Below are positions 1 through 10,685 of a DNA stretch of 64,000 nt, in pieces (within the stretch, counting starts at the first letter, position 1; every line of letters starts with the position of its first letter). The stretch comes from Hedera helix. Its lineage: Eukaryota > Streptophyta > Magnoliopsida > Apiales > Araliaceae. A model generated the notes under the pieces. It worked only from the letters and a program-made list of their open reading frames with translations, did no database searches and had not been told where the DNA came from. The position numbers and the translations under genes are program-made. Location of the stretch: the NCBI GenBank assembly GCA_947179155.2, contig OX359282.1, positions 15,352,010 to 15,416,009 on the forward strand. The letters run 5' to 3'.

Positions 1-50
1 ATGATATGCAATTGTTATATATTAATCATGATGAAAATTCTTAAACAGAA

Positions 51-1078
51 ATGCCGCCTAGACGCAGACCAACTGTTCAACCTCCATCAGAGTAGTCAGT
101 AAATGCTCAAGAAGAGCCAGTTAATCCTATGCAGCAGTTTGTGGACTTGTTGATGGGAGCTTTCCAGAATAAAACTGTAAACCTCGTGGGTGATCAACTA
201 GTAGCTGCTTGAATTGCTACCTTTAAAGATTTTAAAGCTGTAGGACCCCCAGAGTTCAAGGGGACGATGAATCCGGTAGTGGCCCAGAATTGGGTAATTG
301 AAATGAAGAAAGTATTTGGCGTAGCTAACATCGCAGAAGAATAGAAAACTGCTTTTGCTACGTTCATGTTAAAAGGGAAAGCAAATTATTGGTGGACTAC
401 CAATAAAAGAAGACTGGGAACAGGAGCTACACCCTGGGAAAGGTTTAAAGAGATTTTCTTCAAGACTTATTTTCCTCTAGTAACGCAAGATATGATGGAA
501 GTTCAATTCCTCGAACTGAAACAAGGAAATATGACTATGGCCCAGTATACGGCTAAGTTTAATGAGTTAGCGAGGTTTGTTCCACACCAAGTGGACACAG
601 AACAGAGGAAGGGAAGGCACTTTGAACGGGGATTAAAGCCATAGATTTATAGTAAAGTGTCCATGTTTCAGATCGAAACTTTTGCTGGAGTTATGGAAAA
701 GGCGAATTTAGCAGAAGGAGGCAGCGATGCCTTAGCAAAGTACAAGCAAGAGTAGCATGACAAGAAAAAAGATGGAGCCAATAGGGAAGGGAGCAGTGGA
801 GGAAGCAACTCCAATAAGTGGAAATTGACTGGCAATAGTAATACGGCTGGGAATAAGTAAGGTGAACAAAAGAAGAAAATGGAATCGTGTCCTAATTGTG
901 GAAAGTGGCACTCGGGAGTATGCTTAAAAGGGGAAAATGTATGTTTTAGATGCGGCAAAGAAGGGCATATTGCAACAAATTGCCCAATACCAAAGACGAA
1001 CAAAGGTTATTTTTATTATGGAGAAGTGGGAAATCACATTAAAGACTGTCCTCATAAGAAAACGGATAGAGGATGTGG
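51..1078 (+). pseudogene. T1 gag pseudogene, 5' part (capsid and zinc knuckles)
   Basis: Gag forms the particle and packages element RNA. I start it at the ATG at 51, which opens with the basic MPPRRRP also seen in related form in D at 43712. One reading frame carries the whole gene through at least six in-frame stops, for example the TAG at 93-95. Most stops sit where the copies in C2 or D have Gln, Trp or Glu, as expected from decay of methylated cytosines. The capsid block around 220-640 has the Tekay pattern FKDFKAVGPPEFKG and AQYTAKFNELARFVPHQVDT. Two CCHC-like knuckles follow (CPNCGKWHSGVC and CFRCGKEGHIATNC), then a third that has lost its cysteines (YFYYGEVGNHIKDC). The frame stops at 1078 only because a solo LTR is inserted there, and it resumes at 2620. 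Confidence 0.88.
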
Positions 1079-2614
1079 TGTTAGAGTTGATGACCTTGAG
1101 GCTAATTATTTGATATAATTGCTTAACATTTTTGATATTATATTTGATTGAATAATGTATTATTTTATTATGATTTCATTTGTTGCGTTATATAAATGTT
1201 AGCATAATAAAAGTCCTTAGAATAGTGATACGAATTATATAGCTTCAAGTATGTGACTTGAGCATGAGATTATATAATTACAATTAGTATCATTGCTCTT
1301 AAATGTCCCTACTCGAGTATCATTGTTAATGGGACAACAATGATGCATTGAGACTAGTATGTGGATTGACTGATGGTCAAATCTCATTGGTCATAAATTT
1401 ATAAGATATTTGAGTCAATGCATAGGTACATGTTAGAGAACAATGTACTGGATTGACCCACCATGAGAATTCTACGTGGAACATTATGCAAAGTGTTATA
1501 AGAAATTCTCATAGTGATAATGATGTAATGATCATCCGACCTGAGATCACTATATTATTACACGAGAATTTATGTACTTTGATATAATCAAATGTCACCT
1601 TTAATAGGGTGAACAATAAAGGTGATTATTGGGTACACCTTTAATCGTGTGAGGAATATGAATTTAATCCTCCTATATATTAGGGGTTTTATCCATAGGC
1701 CTCTTGATTGAGTAGGACTATGAAATGCATGGCCATGCTCAAATAGTGATTTTTTTCATATAGTCTACTCATTGATCAAGAAAACTCAGATTAAATTATG
1801 AAGAGTATGACACTTTCCATGCCTCGAGTTTAATCTAGGATGTCAAGGTTTAAAGGATTAAATTGCATTAAAACATTGGTCACGAAAATGTTGTATCAAA
1901 TCACCGATCTTATTATTATTTGGGTAGCAGTGATGTATTACTAGATGCCGCTCACTGTTTATAATTTTATAATATGATTTTAAAATTATTGTCAACATAA
2001 TAATAACCTATAGGGTCACACCCTTAGAACGTATTTATAAAGGAATTAATTTAAATTATAAGTATTTAAATATGTCAATATGATTGATAGTATTTAAAAT
2101 TACGAATTTAAATTAATATGATAATTTATATATATGTATATTAATTAAGTTAAACTTAATTAAGATATAATATATATAAATTTGGATTTTATTTTTCTAA
2201 TTAAATTAGGTTTTGGTTAATTCTGATTAACTACTATATAGATGATATATCAGTAGTCTTAATCACGTAAGGAACAAAAACTAAAACCCTAGCCGCTTTC
2301 AGAAAAAGGCTAGAGAGAAAAATAATTCCGAAATCCTGATCTTGGTGGCTAGTACCGCAGTTCCTTTTGTTGCAGATCGTGGCACGATTTGCGGAGCGTT
2401 TGTGTGGATACCATAGAGATGTAGTCGTTGGATTACATTGAGGATTCAAAGCTGCTTCAGAATTCACCAGCGTCTCCATTCAAGCTTACATAATCGGTAA
2501 AACAAATTCTGAGCCTCTGATTAATCTGTTTTCGCATGGATCTTGTTTTAGGGTTTCAAAAATTTTTGCTTTTTGTTTTTAAACCGTTGCTTTCACTGTG
2601 TCGAATCCCTAACA
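1079..2614 (+). mobile_element. Solo LTR, Copia-like, inserted in T1 gag
   Basis: The 1536-bp block begins TGTTAG and ends CTAACA, a perfect 6-bp terminal inverted repeat. It is flanked by TGTGG (1074-1078) and AGTGG (2615-2619), a 5-bp TSD with one mismatch. Removing the block and one TSD restores the gag reading frame exactly. It has no coding region, PBS or second LTR, so it is a solo LTR. A TATA-like TATATATTA lies near 1674. Three copies of CACCTTTA (1596-1603; inverted at 1617-1624; 1636-1643) lie upstream of it. The layout resembles the LTR of element H at 61123-63102, including the pyrimidine-rich end with CCGTTGC, which suggests a Copia-like LTR in plus orientation. Confidence 0.85.
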
Positions 2615-2619
2615 AGTGG

Positions 2620-3265
2620 AAGTAAGGGAAATGCTAGTGGGAGATGGGCAATAAGAGGACCTGTTCAGCCAGGGAGACCGACGACCCGCACTTTTAACAT
2701 TACAGTACAGGATGCAGTGACATCAAAGGACGTGGTGTCAGGTATTATTCCTGTCAATGACATAAATGCATATATATTATTTGATTCGGGTGCTACATGT
2801 TCTTTCATATCTGTTGAATTTGCTAAGAAATTGAAATTGCCTCAAGTAAAGTAAGAACATGTATTGAATATAGAAGTAGCCAACAAGGAAGTAATCCAGG
2901 TGAAAAATATTCATCAAAATTGTTGTTTGACAATAAGAGGGCATAAGCTGCTAGTTGACTTAATTCCCATCCGATTAGGAGAATTTGATGTGATACTGGG
3001 AATGGATTGGTTATATAGCTATGGGGTGGTGATTGACTGCCAAAAGAAAAGTGTAAACCTTCAGACTCCTTCCAAGTATAAGGTAGTGTTCTATGCTAGC
3101 AAATCGCCTAGACAATCTTGTTGTCTGACGGTGTTGCATGCCAGAAAGTTGTTAAGGAAAGGATGTATGGGATAATTAGCACATGTGGTTGATACATGAG
3201 CAGTGGGATCATAAATGAATCAGATACCCGTGGTAAGAGAGTATGCGGATGTTTTTTCGGATTAA
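2620..3265 (+). pseudogene. T1 end of gag and aspartic protease pseudogene
   Basis: The frame that left off at 1078 resumes here. The retropepsin active-site motif DSGA is at 2783-2794, in the context LFDSGATCSF. The C-terminal half of the fold follows, with IPIRLGEFDVILGMDWL near 2960-3010, typical of plant Ty3/gypsy proteases. The frame is broken by a TAA at about 2852 and by stops near 3173, 3199 and 3209. The protease would have cut the Gag-Pol polyprotein. The catalytic Asp is present but the gene is not translatable. The close homologue in D at 42004-42681 is uninterrupted over this stretch. Confidence 0.88.
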
Positions 3266-4566
3266 TTGTTGGGTCTTCCGCCAAACAGAGAAATTAAATT
3301 TGTTATAGACCTTGTACCAGGAATAGTGCCAATTTCAAAGGCACCGTATAGAATGGCCCCAGTAGAATTGAAAGAATTAATGGTTCAACTACAAGAATTA
3401 TTGGATAAAAAGTATATCCAACTGAGTGTGTCTCCTTGGGGAGCACCAGCACTGTTTGTAAAGAAGAAAGATGGCTCACTAAGACTTTGTATCGACTACA
3501 AGGAGTTGAACAAAGTGACAGTAAAGAACAAGTATCTGCTACCAAGGATTGACGATTTGTTTGATGAATTGCGAGGAGCCAAGTATTTTTCAAAGATAGA
3601 CTTGAGGAGTGGTTATCACTAGTTGAAGGTGAGACCTGAAGACGTACCCAAAATAACATTTAGGACTCATTATGGTCATTACAAGTTCTTAGTAATGTCA
3701 TTTGGATTGACGAATGACCTGTTGCATTTATGGATTTAATGAATCGAGTGTTCATTCCGTATTTGGACAAGTTCGTGGTGGTGTTCATTGATAACATCTT
3801 GATTTATTCAAAGACTCAGGAAGAGCATGAGGAACATTTGAGAATTGTATTAGAAATGTTAAGAGAAGCAAAGTTGTATGCAAAATTCTCGAAAAGTGAA
3901 TTTTGGTTGGAAAGGGTGCAATTTATGGGGCACGTAATTGATCAAGAAGGCATATCAGTAGATCCAGCTAAAGTGGAAGCAGTAATAAACTAGGAACAAC
4001 CAAAGACACCAACAGAGGTACGAAGTTTTCTGGGATTGGCTGGATACTACAGAAGATTTATTAAAGATTTCTCAAAGTTGTCAGGACCTTTGACTAATTT
4101 GATGAAGAAAGCTGTGAAGTTTGTATGGATAGATAAATGTGAAGAAAGTTTTCTAGAGCTCAAGAAGAGGTTGAGTGAAGCGCCTGTGTTGTCATTTCCT
4201 GATCATACAGGAGGATTTGTAGTATATAGTGACGCTTCGCATAAAGGACTTGGTTGTGTGTTAATGCAACGTGGTAAGGTAATAGCGTATGCGTCAAGAC
4301 AGTTGAAAGATTATGATAAAAAGTATCCAACCCATGATTTGGAATTAGCAGCGGTGGTATTTGCTTTGAGGATATGGAGGCATTATCTATATGGAGAAAA
4401 GTGTGAGATATACACAGACCATAAAAGTTTGAAGTATATTTTCACTCAGAAGGATTTGAATATGAGGTAGAGAAGATGGTTGGATTTAATCAAGGATTAC
4501 GATTGTGAAATTCTATACCATCCAGGGAAAGCAAACGTGGTGGCCGATGCCTTAAGTAGGAAGGGT
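3266..4566 (+). pseudogene. T1 reverse transcriptase and RNase H pseudogene
   Basis: The reverse transcriptase fingers and palm are visible: SPWGAPALFVKKKDGSLRLC and KIDLRSGYH near 3600. The catalytic motif at 3784-3795 reads FIDN, so the second catalytic Asp of the usual F/YxDD is Asn; the D copy still has FIDD. A stop replaces the Gln after SGYH. A one-base deletion near 3716 shifts the frame between the FGLTN motif and the next segment. The RNase H domain follows, with FVVYSDASHKGLGC near 4220, YPTHDLELAAVVFAL near 4327 and TDHKSLKYIF near 4415. The domain ends at ANVVADALSR, near 4560. Together these enzymes would copy element RNA into DNA. Stops and the altered active site make it inactive. 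Confidence 0.9.
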
Positions 4567-6119
4567 TAGGAAAGATTTGAAATGATAATAGCTCAAGAAG
4601 AACTAATTAAAGAGATGGAAAGATTGGATTTAGAAGTGAAGTATCCGATGGAGTTAGAAGAGAAGTTATATGCTATTGAAGTTCATCCAACATTATTGGA
4701 CAAAGTGAAAAAAGCTCAAATGCAAGATCAAGAATGTAGTTAAATCAGAGACCGTATAACTGATGGACAAGAGACAAAGTTCAAGATAGATGACAATGGG
4801 TTGTTAAGATTTGCAGGGAGAGCTTGGGTACCAATGATATCCAAGTTAAAAGATGAAATTTTACAAGAAGCGCATAATTCAAGGTATTCAGTTCATCCAG
4901 GAAGTACGAAGATGTATCAAGATCTTCGACAATATTTTTGGTGGCCTAATATGAAAAGAGATGTGGCGGAATATGTTAGTAAGTGTTTAACGTGCCAAAG
5001 AGTTAAAGCAGAACATCAGAGGCCGAGTGGGCTACTACAACTGTTGGAAATTCTGGAATGGAAGTGGGAGCACGTCACAATGGATTTTGTCGTGGGACTC
5101 CCAACTACACATAATGGCTACGTCGCGATATGGGTGATAGTGGATCGACTAAGAAGTCTGCACACTTCTTACCTATTAAAGTCAAGTTCAATTTGGATCA
5201 GTTGGAAAAGCTTTATGTAAAAGAAATAGTGTCAAAGCATGGAGTTCTGGTATCGATTGTTTCAAATCGAGATCCGCGATTCACGTCCAATTTTTGGAAG
5301 ACTTTCTAGGAGCGTATGGGTATGCAATTAAGGTTGAGCACAGCGTATCATCCTTAAACAGATGGACAAAGTGAAAGAATGATTCAAACGTTGGAAGATA
5401 TGTTAAGAGCATGTGTAATGGACTTCAAGGGCAATTAGGATGACAATTTGCAGCTAGTTGAGTTTGTATACAACTACAGTTATCATACGAGTATCGATAT
5501 GCCACCGTATGAGGCGTTGTATGGGAGGAAGTGTAGAACACCTTTCTGCTAGGATAAGGTAGGATAACGAAAGCTATTGGGACCAGAAATAGTACAGCAG
5601 ACTGCCGAAATTGTCAAAGTGATATGATCACGACTTAAAGCAACACAAGATAGGCAGAAGAAATATGTTAACCAGCATCGGCAGAAAAAAGAGTTTGAAG
5701 TAGGATCCCATGTATTTTTGAAAGTATCTCCTTGAAAAGGGAAGATAAGATTCAGAAAGAATGGAAAACTGAGTCCAAGATTTATTGGACCTTTTGAAGT
5801 ATTGAGAAGAATAGGTGAGGTAGCCTATGATGTGGCATTACCTCCAGAGTCAGAACATATTCATAATGTGTTTCACGTATTGATACTGAGGCCGTACAAG
5901 CCAGACTACAAGCATGTGATTGAGTACAAACCAATCCAGATTGAGAAATACTTGACGTATGAAGAAACTCCTGTTCAAATCAAAAACAGGAAAGAGCAAG
6001 TTTTAAGGAATAAAGTAATACCTTCTGTAAAGGTAGTGTGGAGGAACCACAATGTGGTGGAGGCAACATGAGAGTTAGAAGAGAAAATGAAGAAAGAATA
6101 TACAGACTTGTTCATGTAG
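4567..6119 (+). pseudogene. T1 integrase with chromodomain-like tail, pseudogene
   Basis: The N-terminal HHCC zinc finger is seen near 4870-5010 (HNSRYSVHPGSTK, then CLTCQR). The catalytic core begins at MDFVVGLP near 5080. A one-base deletion near 5150 shifts the frame. The second core motif reads SNRDPRF, where D has SDRDPRF, so an active-site Asp is probably Asn. Further stops lie at about 5308, 5356, 5437, 5550 and 5733. The C-terminal part from 5802 reads into a chromodomain-like tail with EQVLRNKVIPSVKVVWRNHN near 5990-6050. The expected Trp codon of the terminal WELE is TGA. Such tails are thought to steer chromovirus integration to chromatin. Confidence 0.88.
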
Positions 6120-6144
6120 CCTTGTAATAATGATTCCGGGGACA

Positions 6145-7652
6145 GAACCTAATGTGTAGTTTAAATTAATTTATTTTCTCTTTAAATATTAATGATTATA
6201 AATGAGTTATTTATCATATTTTGTACATTTGTGTATAATTATTTGCACAATAATTAATGAGATAATTTATATAAAATCAAACATATATGATAATATGTGA
6301 ATTTGTTTATTCTTTTTACGAGGAGTAGCAAGATAGTGTATATAATGAAAATATCTATATGTCGCATATGATGTTATTGAGAGTTTGTTTTTAATGAATC
6401 TATTTGAAGTGTTTTGTATGAAAATAGCAACATAAATAAAATAAGTCTTTTTATTAATCATTCCGGCGAATGATACATGTGGGCGCACCATGCCTGACAG
6501 TTAGTCAGTTAATCAGTCAAAACGGCTAGTGACAGGGCCTTTTTTAGCTGGAACGTTAATTCCGAAAATGAGGTTATTCGCGATTTTAAGCATTAATTTA
6601 ATTCTGAATTGGATTTCTTTTCCACTATTGCTTAGGATTAATATTGTACTCCTATAAATACACTATAAGACTTTTATTTTCAGGATATTAACATAGTTTA
6701 GAATATATTAAAATACATTAATATACATTAACATACATTAGCGAATATTAGTATAAATTATAATAGAGTAGATTTATTTTATTAATTTAGAAGTAAATAT
6801 TCAATGCCAAGCATTTGAGAATTAAAGACGGAGCTTGGGAATTGGAGATTGTGATCCGAGTGACAGACGAATATCAAAACATAGATTTGATTCTTTTTTT
6901 CTCTCTCTCTTTTTTTTTTTTTGTAATTTTGAGATGTTGAATTATTTGTGGATAATTTATTATTTAGCTATGAGCTAATTTATTATTGAGATTACAATTG
7001 AACCCACTGTGTAGTTTAAATTAATTTTTTTCTTTTTAAATATTAATGATAATATATGAGTTGTTTATCATATTTTATGCGTTCATGTATAATTATTTGC
7101 GCAATAATTAATGAGATAATCTATATGAAATTAAAAGTGGAGTATAGGTTTAGATTCAGCTATGATAACATGTGAATTTGTTTACTCTTTTTTGGAAGTA
7201 TATCTTGATAGTGTATATGATGGATATATCTGTATGCCGCATGTAACATATTGAGAGTTTGTTCTTAATAAGTTTGTTTTAAGTGGTTTGCATGAACATA
7301 AAAGAACTAACTGAAATATAATTATTTTATTAATTTTTAATGAAGGTTAATAAATAGTTAAGCATTCTTAGTTAACAATTCAATATAATTAATTAATTAG
7401 AAAGATAATGAAGAAATTTAAATGAAGCATCGGGAGAAATTGTAATCTTAAGTATTTTTAATTTGATTTAATCATTTTCATTAGTTTAATTTAGTTAGTA
7501 ATTTTAATTAAATTTTATTTTATAATTTTTTTGTGATTTTTTAAATAAAGTTAATTTGATATAAAATTAGTGTTTAGTAATAATTATTTTTAATTCCCTG
7601 TGAGTTTGGCACTCTCTTTATGATTATATATTACTTGTGGGCCACGTATACT
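6145..7652 (+). repeat. E1: AT-rich LTR-like repeat, interrupted by element A
   Basis: There is no gene here. Blocks from 6999 to 7652 align in order with the E2 insert in D (44853-46605, opposite strand). The blocks are AACCCACTGTGTAG at 7001, a TTTATCATATTTTATGCG-like block near 7066, GGGAGAAATTGTAATC near 7431, and CCCTGTGAGTTTGGCACT near 7598 followed by GGGCCACGTATACTTGCG across the A insertion. The first and last blocks are about 645 bp apart here and about 670 bp apart in E2. The left part, 6145-6460, is a second diverged copy of 6999-7345. A TATA-like TATAAATA lies at 6653-6660. The motif set recalls the ends of long plant Ty3/gypsy LTRs, but I leave the class open. Confidence 0.6.
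7648..7652. repeat. Left TSD of element A (ATACT)
   Basis: ATACT here is repeated exactly at 28353-28357, just outside the other end of A. This shows that A is one integration event spanning 7653-28352. Confidence 0.92.
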
Positions 7653-8090
7653 TGTAACAGCCCGAAATCCCGACCTTATTTAATTATCCGATTTTCTCTG
7701 GATATCACAATTATTAACTTTAAAACCATATTAACTGGGATCTCGTGCGTTAAACTTAACCTTTAATCTTTAACACCAATCTGTTGACCTTAAATTTGGT
7801 CCATATTTTTTTCTTTTAAAACAAAACTTTATTTGATTTATAATCCTTACCTATCTCAGGATCGTAACGTTTACTTGCTCTTCATTATAACTTAGGTCAA
7901 CCATTAAGAATTTGCGACCTATTATAAACATACATATATATTAACTATTTTCATAACTTGTAAATAAATTTCGCCATGGTTCCGTCTATATATGGCTCTG
8001 TTTACCTGTACCTGTATTCATACATCTGCTTCATACCTGTACCTGTTTACAAACCTCTGTACTGTACGTACAACTGTACCATATATATAT
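7653..8090 (-). repeat. A 3' LTR, outer part, interrupted by B
   Basis: These 438 bp match 23930-24367 almost perfectly; the one difference I noticed is GTCTATATA against ATCTATATA. The copy stops in an AT run where B is inserted and continues at 18047. Confidence 0.93.
8086..8090. repeat. Left TSD of element B (TATAT)
   Basis: TATAT here and at 18042-18046 flank B. Removing B and one TATAT gives an AT run of exactly the length seen in the uninterrupted LTR copy at 24357-24370. This confirms the TSD despite its low complexity. Confidence 0.88.
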
Positions 8091-9218
8091 TGTAGACACC
8101 CAAATTTTGCATTTCTCTACTAACCCTGACAGGAGGGCAAAATCGTCAGTGACCCAATATACGACAAGGAGAGGTGGGCGCCAAAATGCAGTTCCCACCA
8201 CGGCTTACGATCAAGGCTGTCAAACGCAAAACGAGAATTGAGGCATCTGAGGCGAGGCCTACGGGCAATCCAGACAGAACCCGATGCGAATCGCCAAAAA
8301 GGGCCAAGGACACTGCAATTACAGCATTAGGGTGGGGTCTCGACGTCGGGAAACCATTCCCAGAATTGATTCAGGTATCAAAGAACAGCTTTCCAAAATA
8401 ATACAGCAGAAATTGGCAAATTAATACCGCGTGGCACGAAATTCGAGAAAAATGCGCCGGACAGCCGCGGATGCAGTCGCGGCTGCCGACAAAAAGACGT
8501 TCGCGTGGCTCGAGGGCGGCACACGGCAGCCGAGGAGACGGCCACAGTAGGCAGCCGCAGATGCATCTGCGGCTGGCCGCAGATGTATCTGCGGCTGCCT
8601 GCTGAAGCACTATAGATCGCCATCTTCAACCCGAGAACCAGAGAGAAGAAAAAAAGAAAAGGAAAGAAAAAGAAAAGAGGAGAGAGAGAGCTCGCGGGGA
8701 AGAGAGAGAGAGGTTGTTTTGCTGTTAGATCCAAGCAATAGATCCATATTGTTGTGCTATTTAGCTTAGTAATCTTGTGGTGTATCCATTTCGTGATATA
8801 AAAGTTTGAATCCGTGTTTTGCAAGGTGAAAAGATTGTCTTTTTGGTATTCTATCGCTTGTATTGTTAATATAGCTTATGTTTTGGGTTATGTGATGTAA
8901 TATGTTGTTATGTTGATAAAGGATCCGTGGATTAGGGGTTGTTAGCGAGGTTTTCATCGGAAAGTAACTCCTCCTAATGCCCCGATGACATCCGTACGGT
9001 GATATCTCGTTCGTTGTGGTAATGGATAGTTTTAGTGATTAAGTTGTGATATTTGGGTTATGTAATGTGATAGAAATGTTAAATCTCGTTAGATTTGGTT
9101 TAGGGTTGGTTGTGCCATGATTTGGGTGAATGTGAGCCTAGGGAGGAGATCCTCGTGGTCAAATCCCGATGATGGACATTTTGGTATATGTAATCATGGT
9201 ATAGGGTCCATGGATGTG
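8091..9218 (+). repeat. B 5' LTR, truncated
   Basis: This segment aligns without net length change to 15883-17010. It then breaks off, and the last 1031 bp of the LTR, including the part next to the primer site, are absent. It contains three palindromes at 8462-8595 and a TATA-like TATAGAT at 8611. The junction GGATGTG/ACGATC falls inside integrase coding sequence and shares GATGTG with the intact LTR, so microhomology-driven deletion is possible. Confidence 0.92.
8462..8617 (+). promoter_or_regulatory. B LTR promoter region: three GC-rich palindromes and a TATA-like box
   Basis: Palindrome 1 (8462-8485) has arms CAGCCGCG/CGCGGCTG. Palindrome 2 (8552-8575) is perfect over 24 bp, with half-site CAGCCGCAGATG. 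Palindrome 3 (8576-8595) has arms GCCGCAGAT/ATCTGCGGC around GT. TATAGAT at 8611-8617 follows 15 bp after the third. A purine-rich leader (8640-8710) follows. Core-promoter function is inferred from spacing. The same set is at 16254-16409 in the other LTR. Confidence 0.6.
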
Positions 9219-10153
9219 ACGATCATGTCAAGCGATGTTTCCAATGCCAAGCACACGGTAATGTGATGCATGCACCTCCTAATGAACTGCATTGTATGAC
9301 TTCCCCTTGGCCGTTCTCCATGTGGGGTATGGATGTTATCGGGCCCGTGGAGCCCAAAGCGAGCAACGGCCACCGGTTCATTTTCGTCATGATTGACTAT
9401 TTCACTAAATGGGTAGAGGCAGCTTCGTTCCCCAAAGTAACGCAGGAGGTTATAGTCAGTTTCATCAGGAACAATGTCATTTGCCGGTACGGACAGCCTG
9501 AAATCTTGGTGTCCGACAATGCCAAGAATCTGAACAATGCCCTTATGAAAGAGTTGTGCGCCCAATTCAAGATCAAGCATCTCAATTCTGTCATTTACAG
9601 GCCCAAAATGAATGGGGCCGTGGAGGCCGCGAATAAGAATATAAAGAGAATTATGGCGAGAATGTCTGCCAATCATCGGGGATGGCCAGACTTGCTACCC
9701 CTCACATTGTTTGCATATCGGACATCAGTTCGTACGTCTACAGGGGCGACCCCTTACGCCTTGGTATATGGGATGGAGGCCGTTTTGCCAGTAGAGATGG
9801 AGATGGCATCCCTCCGAATTTTGCTCGATGCTCGGATTGACGAGGAGGATTGGATACAAAGTCGATACGACCAGTTAGCCTTAATAGATGAAAAAAGGGT
9901 GGCGGCTATATTACACGGTCAGTTGTATCAGCAACGCATCTCTCGATCGTACAACAAAAAGATACGGTCCCGAAAGTTCAAGGAAAATGATTTAGTGTTA
10001 AAGAGGGTCATGCCCTGTCAAGACGAGGCCAAAGGGAAATTCGCTCCAAGTTGGGAAGGACCCTTTGTGATCAAGAAAGTCCTATCTGGAGGGGCCCTTG
10101 TCCTACAAGAAATTCTTCTATCTCCCTTGTATTTCGAACTACGTAGGACCTGA
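9219..10153 (+). pseudogene. B integrase fragment (Tat type)
   Basis: The open frame runs from the LTR junction to the stop at 10151. It starts inside the zinc finger (H at 9224, then CFQCQAH near 9236-9256). The core follows with MDVIGPVEP near 9330, the second catalytic Asp in VSDNAKN near 9512, and the Glu in NGAVEAANKN near 9611. The C-terminal GKFAPSWEGPFVIKK (near 10035) fits Tat-type integrases. After GGALVLQE the frame jumps to an unrelated end, while the usual final FYLPCISNYVGPDL stretch continues in another frame from about 10105. A short internal deletion near 10110 is therefore likely. With no start codon, gag or RT it cannot act alone, though its core residues survive. Confidence 0.85.
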
Positions 10154-10685
10154 TCTCCCGACCTTGTGGGAGTACGTAGGCAGCCATCCTGGCACGGTCC
10201 GTTCTATACAAAATAATAAGTCTCGTCCCTATACCAAACCCATTTCCAGAAAACCCGAAACCTTACTTTGGACAAATACATTCAGCCGTCATGGCCCGGT
10301 CCGTTCTATACCAAAATAATAAACATTGTCCCTATAACCGAAACCACTTCCAGAAAATCCCGAAATCCTATACACTCCAAAACTTACCCAAACCTAGCCA
10401 CATAATTAGCCCAAAGTCCAAGACTCACTCCGATGAAATCAAAGGGGGGCACGCGGCAATATCTGTGGAGTTCCAATCAAGACTTGAGGAAAGAAATAAG
10501 GCAATATATCGAAATCATAATCAGCTGGATAAAATGAGGATCCAATGAAGGGCGACGATGCATCAAAAAGGGAAATGACTAAAACCACAAATATTTCTCT
10601 ATATATACAAAACATTTTGATTACAAGTCTGTCTTCTAAATAAAAGTGATGAAACTGACATAGTCCGTGCAGGAAATAAAATCAT
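10154..10685. repeat. B region after integrase with a direct duplication
   Basis: This stretch holds no gene. The first bases continue the Tat pol tail (TGGGAGTACGTAGGCAGCC near 10167). A block of about 75 bp, starting CGGTCCGTTCTATAC and ending near CCAGAAAACCCGAAA, occurs at about 10195-10260 and again at about 10308-10365. Confidence 0.65.

Larger units (their letters stand above)
1..6144 (+). mobile_element. T1: decayed Tekay/Del-type Ty3/gypsy chromovirus, internal region only
   Basis: The order gag, protease, reverse transcriptase, RNase H, integrase and chromodomain-like tail runs left to right on the plus strand. This order and the wording of the conserved blocks fit the Tekay/Del lineage of chromoviruses. 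The 5' LTR lies outside the window. No 3' LTR of the usual TGTGACG or TGTAACA kind follows; the coding tail runs straight into an E-type repeat near 6145. Many in-frame stops and two single-base frameshifts show that it is dead. A solo LTR splits gag at 1079-2614. Confidence 0.9.

Noticed and set aside
8174..8824. Open stretches in the B LTRs repeated at 15966-16616
   Set aside because: They occur in the same form in both LTRs, cross the palindromes and lack any domain. LTR sequence explains them.
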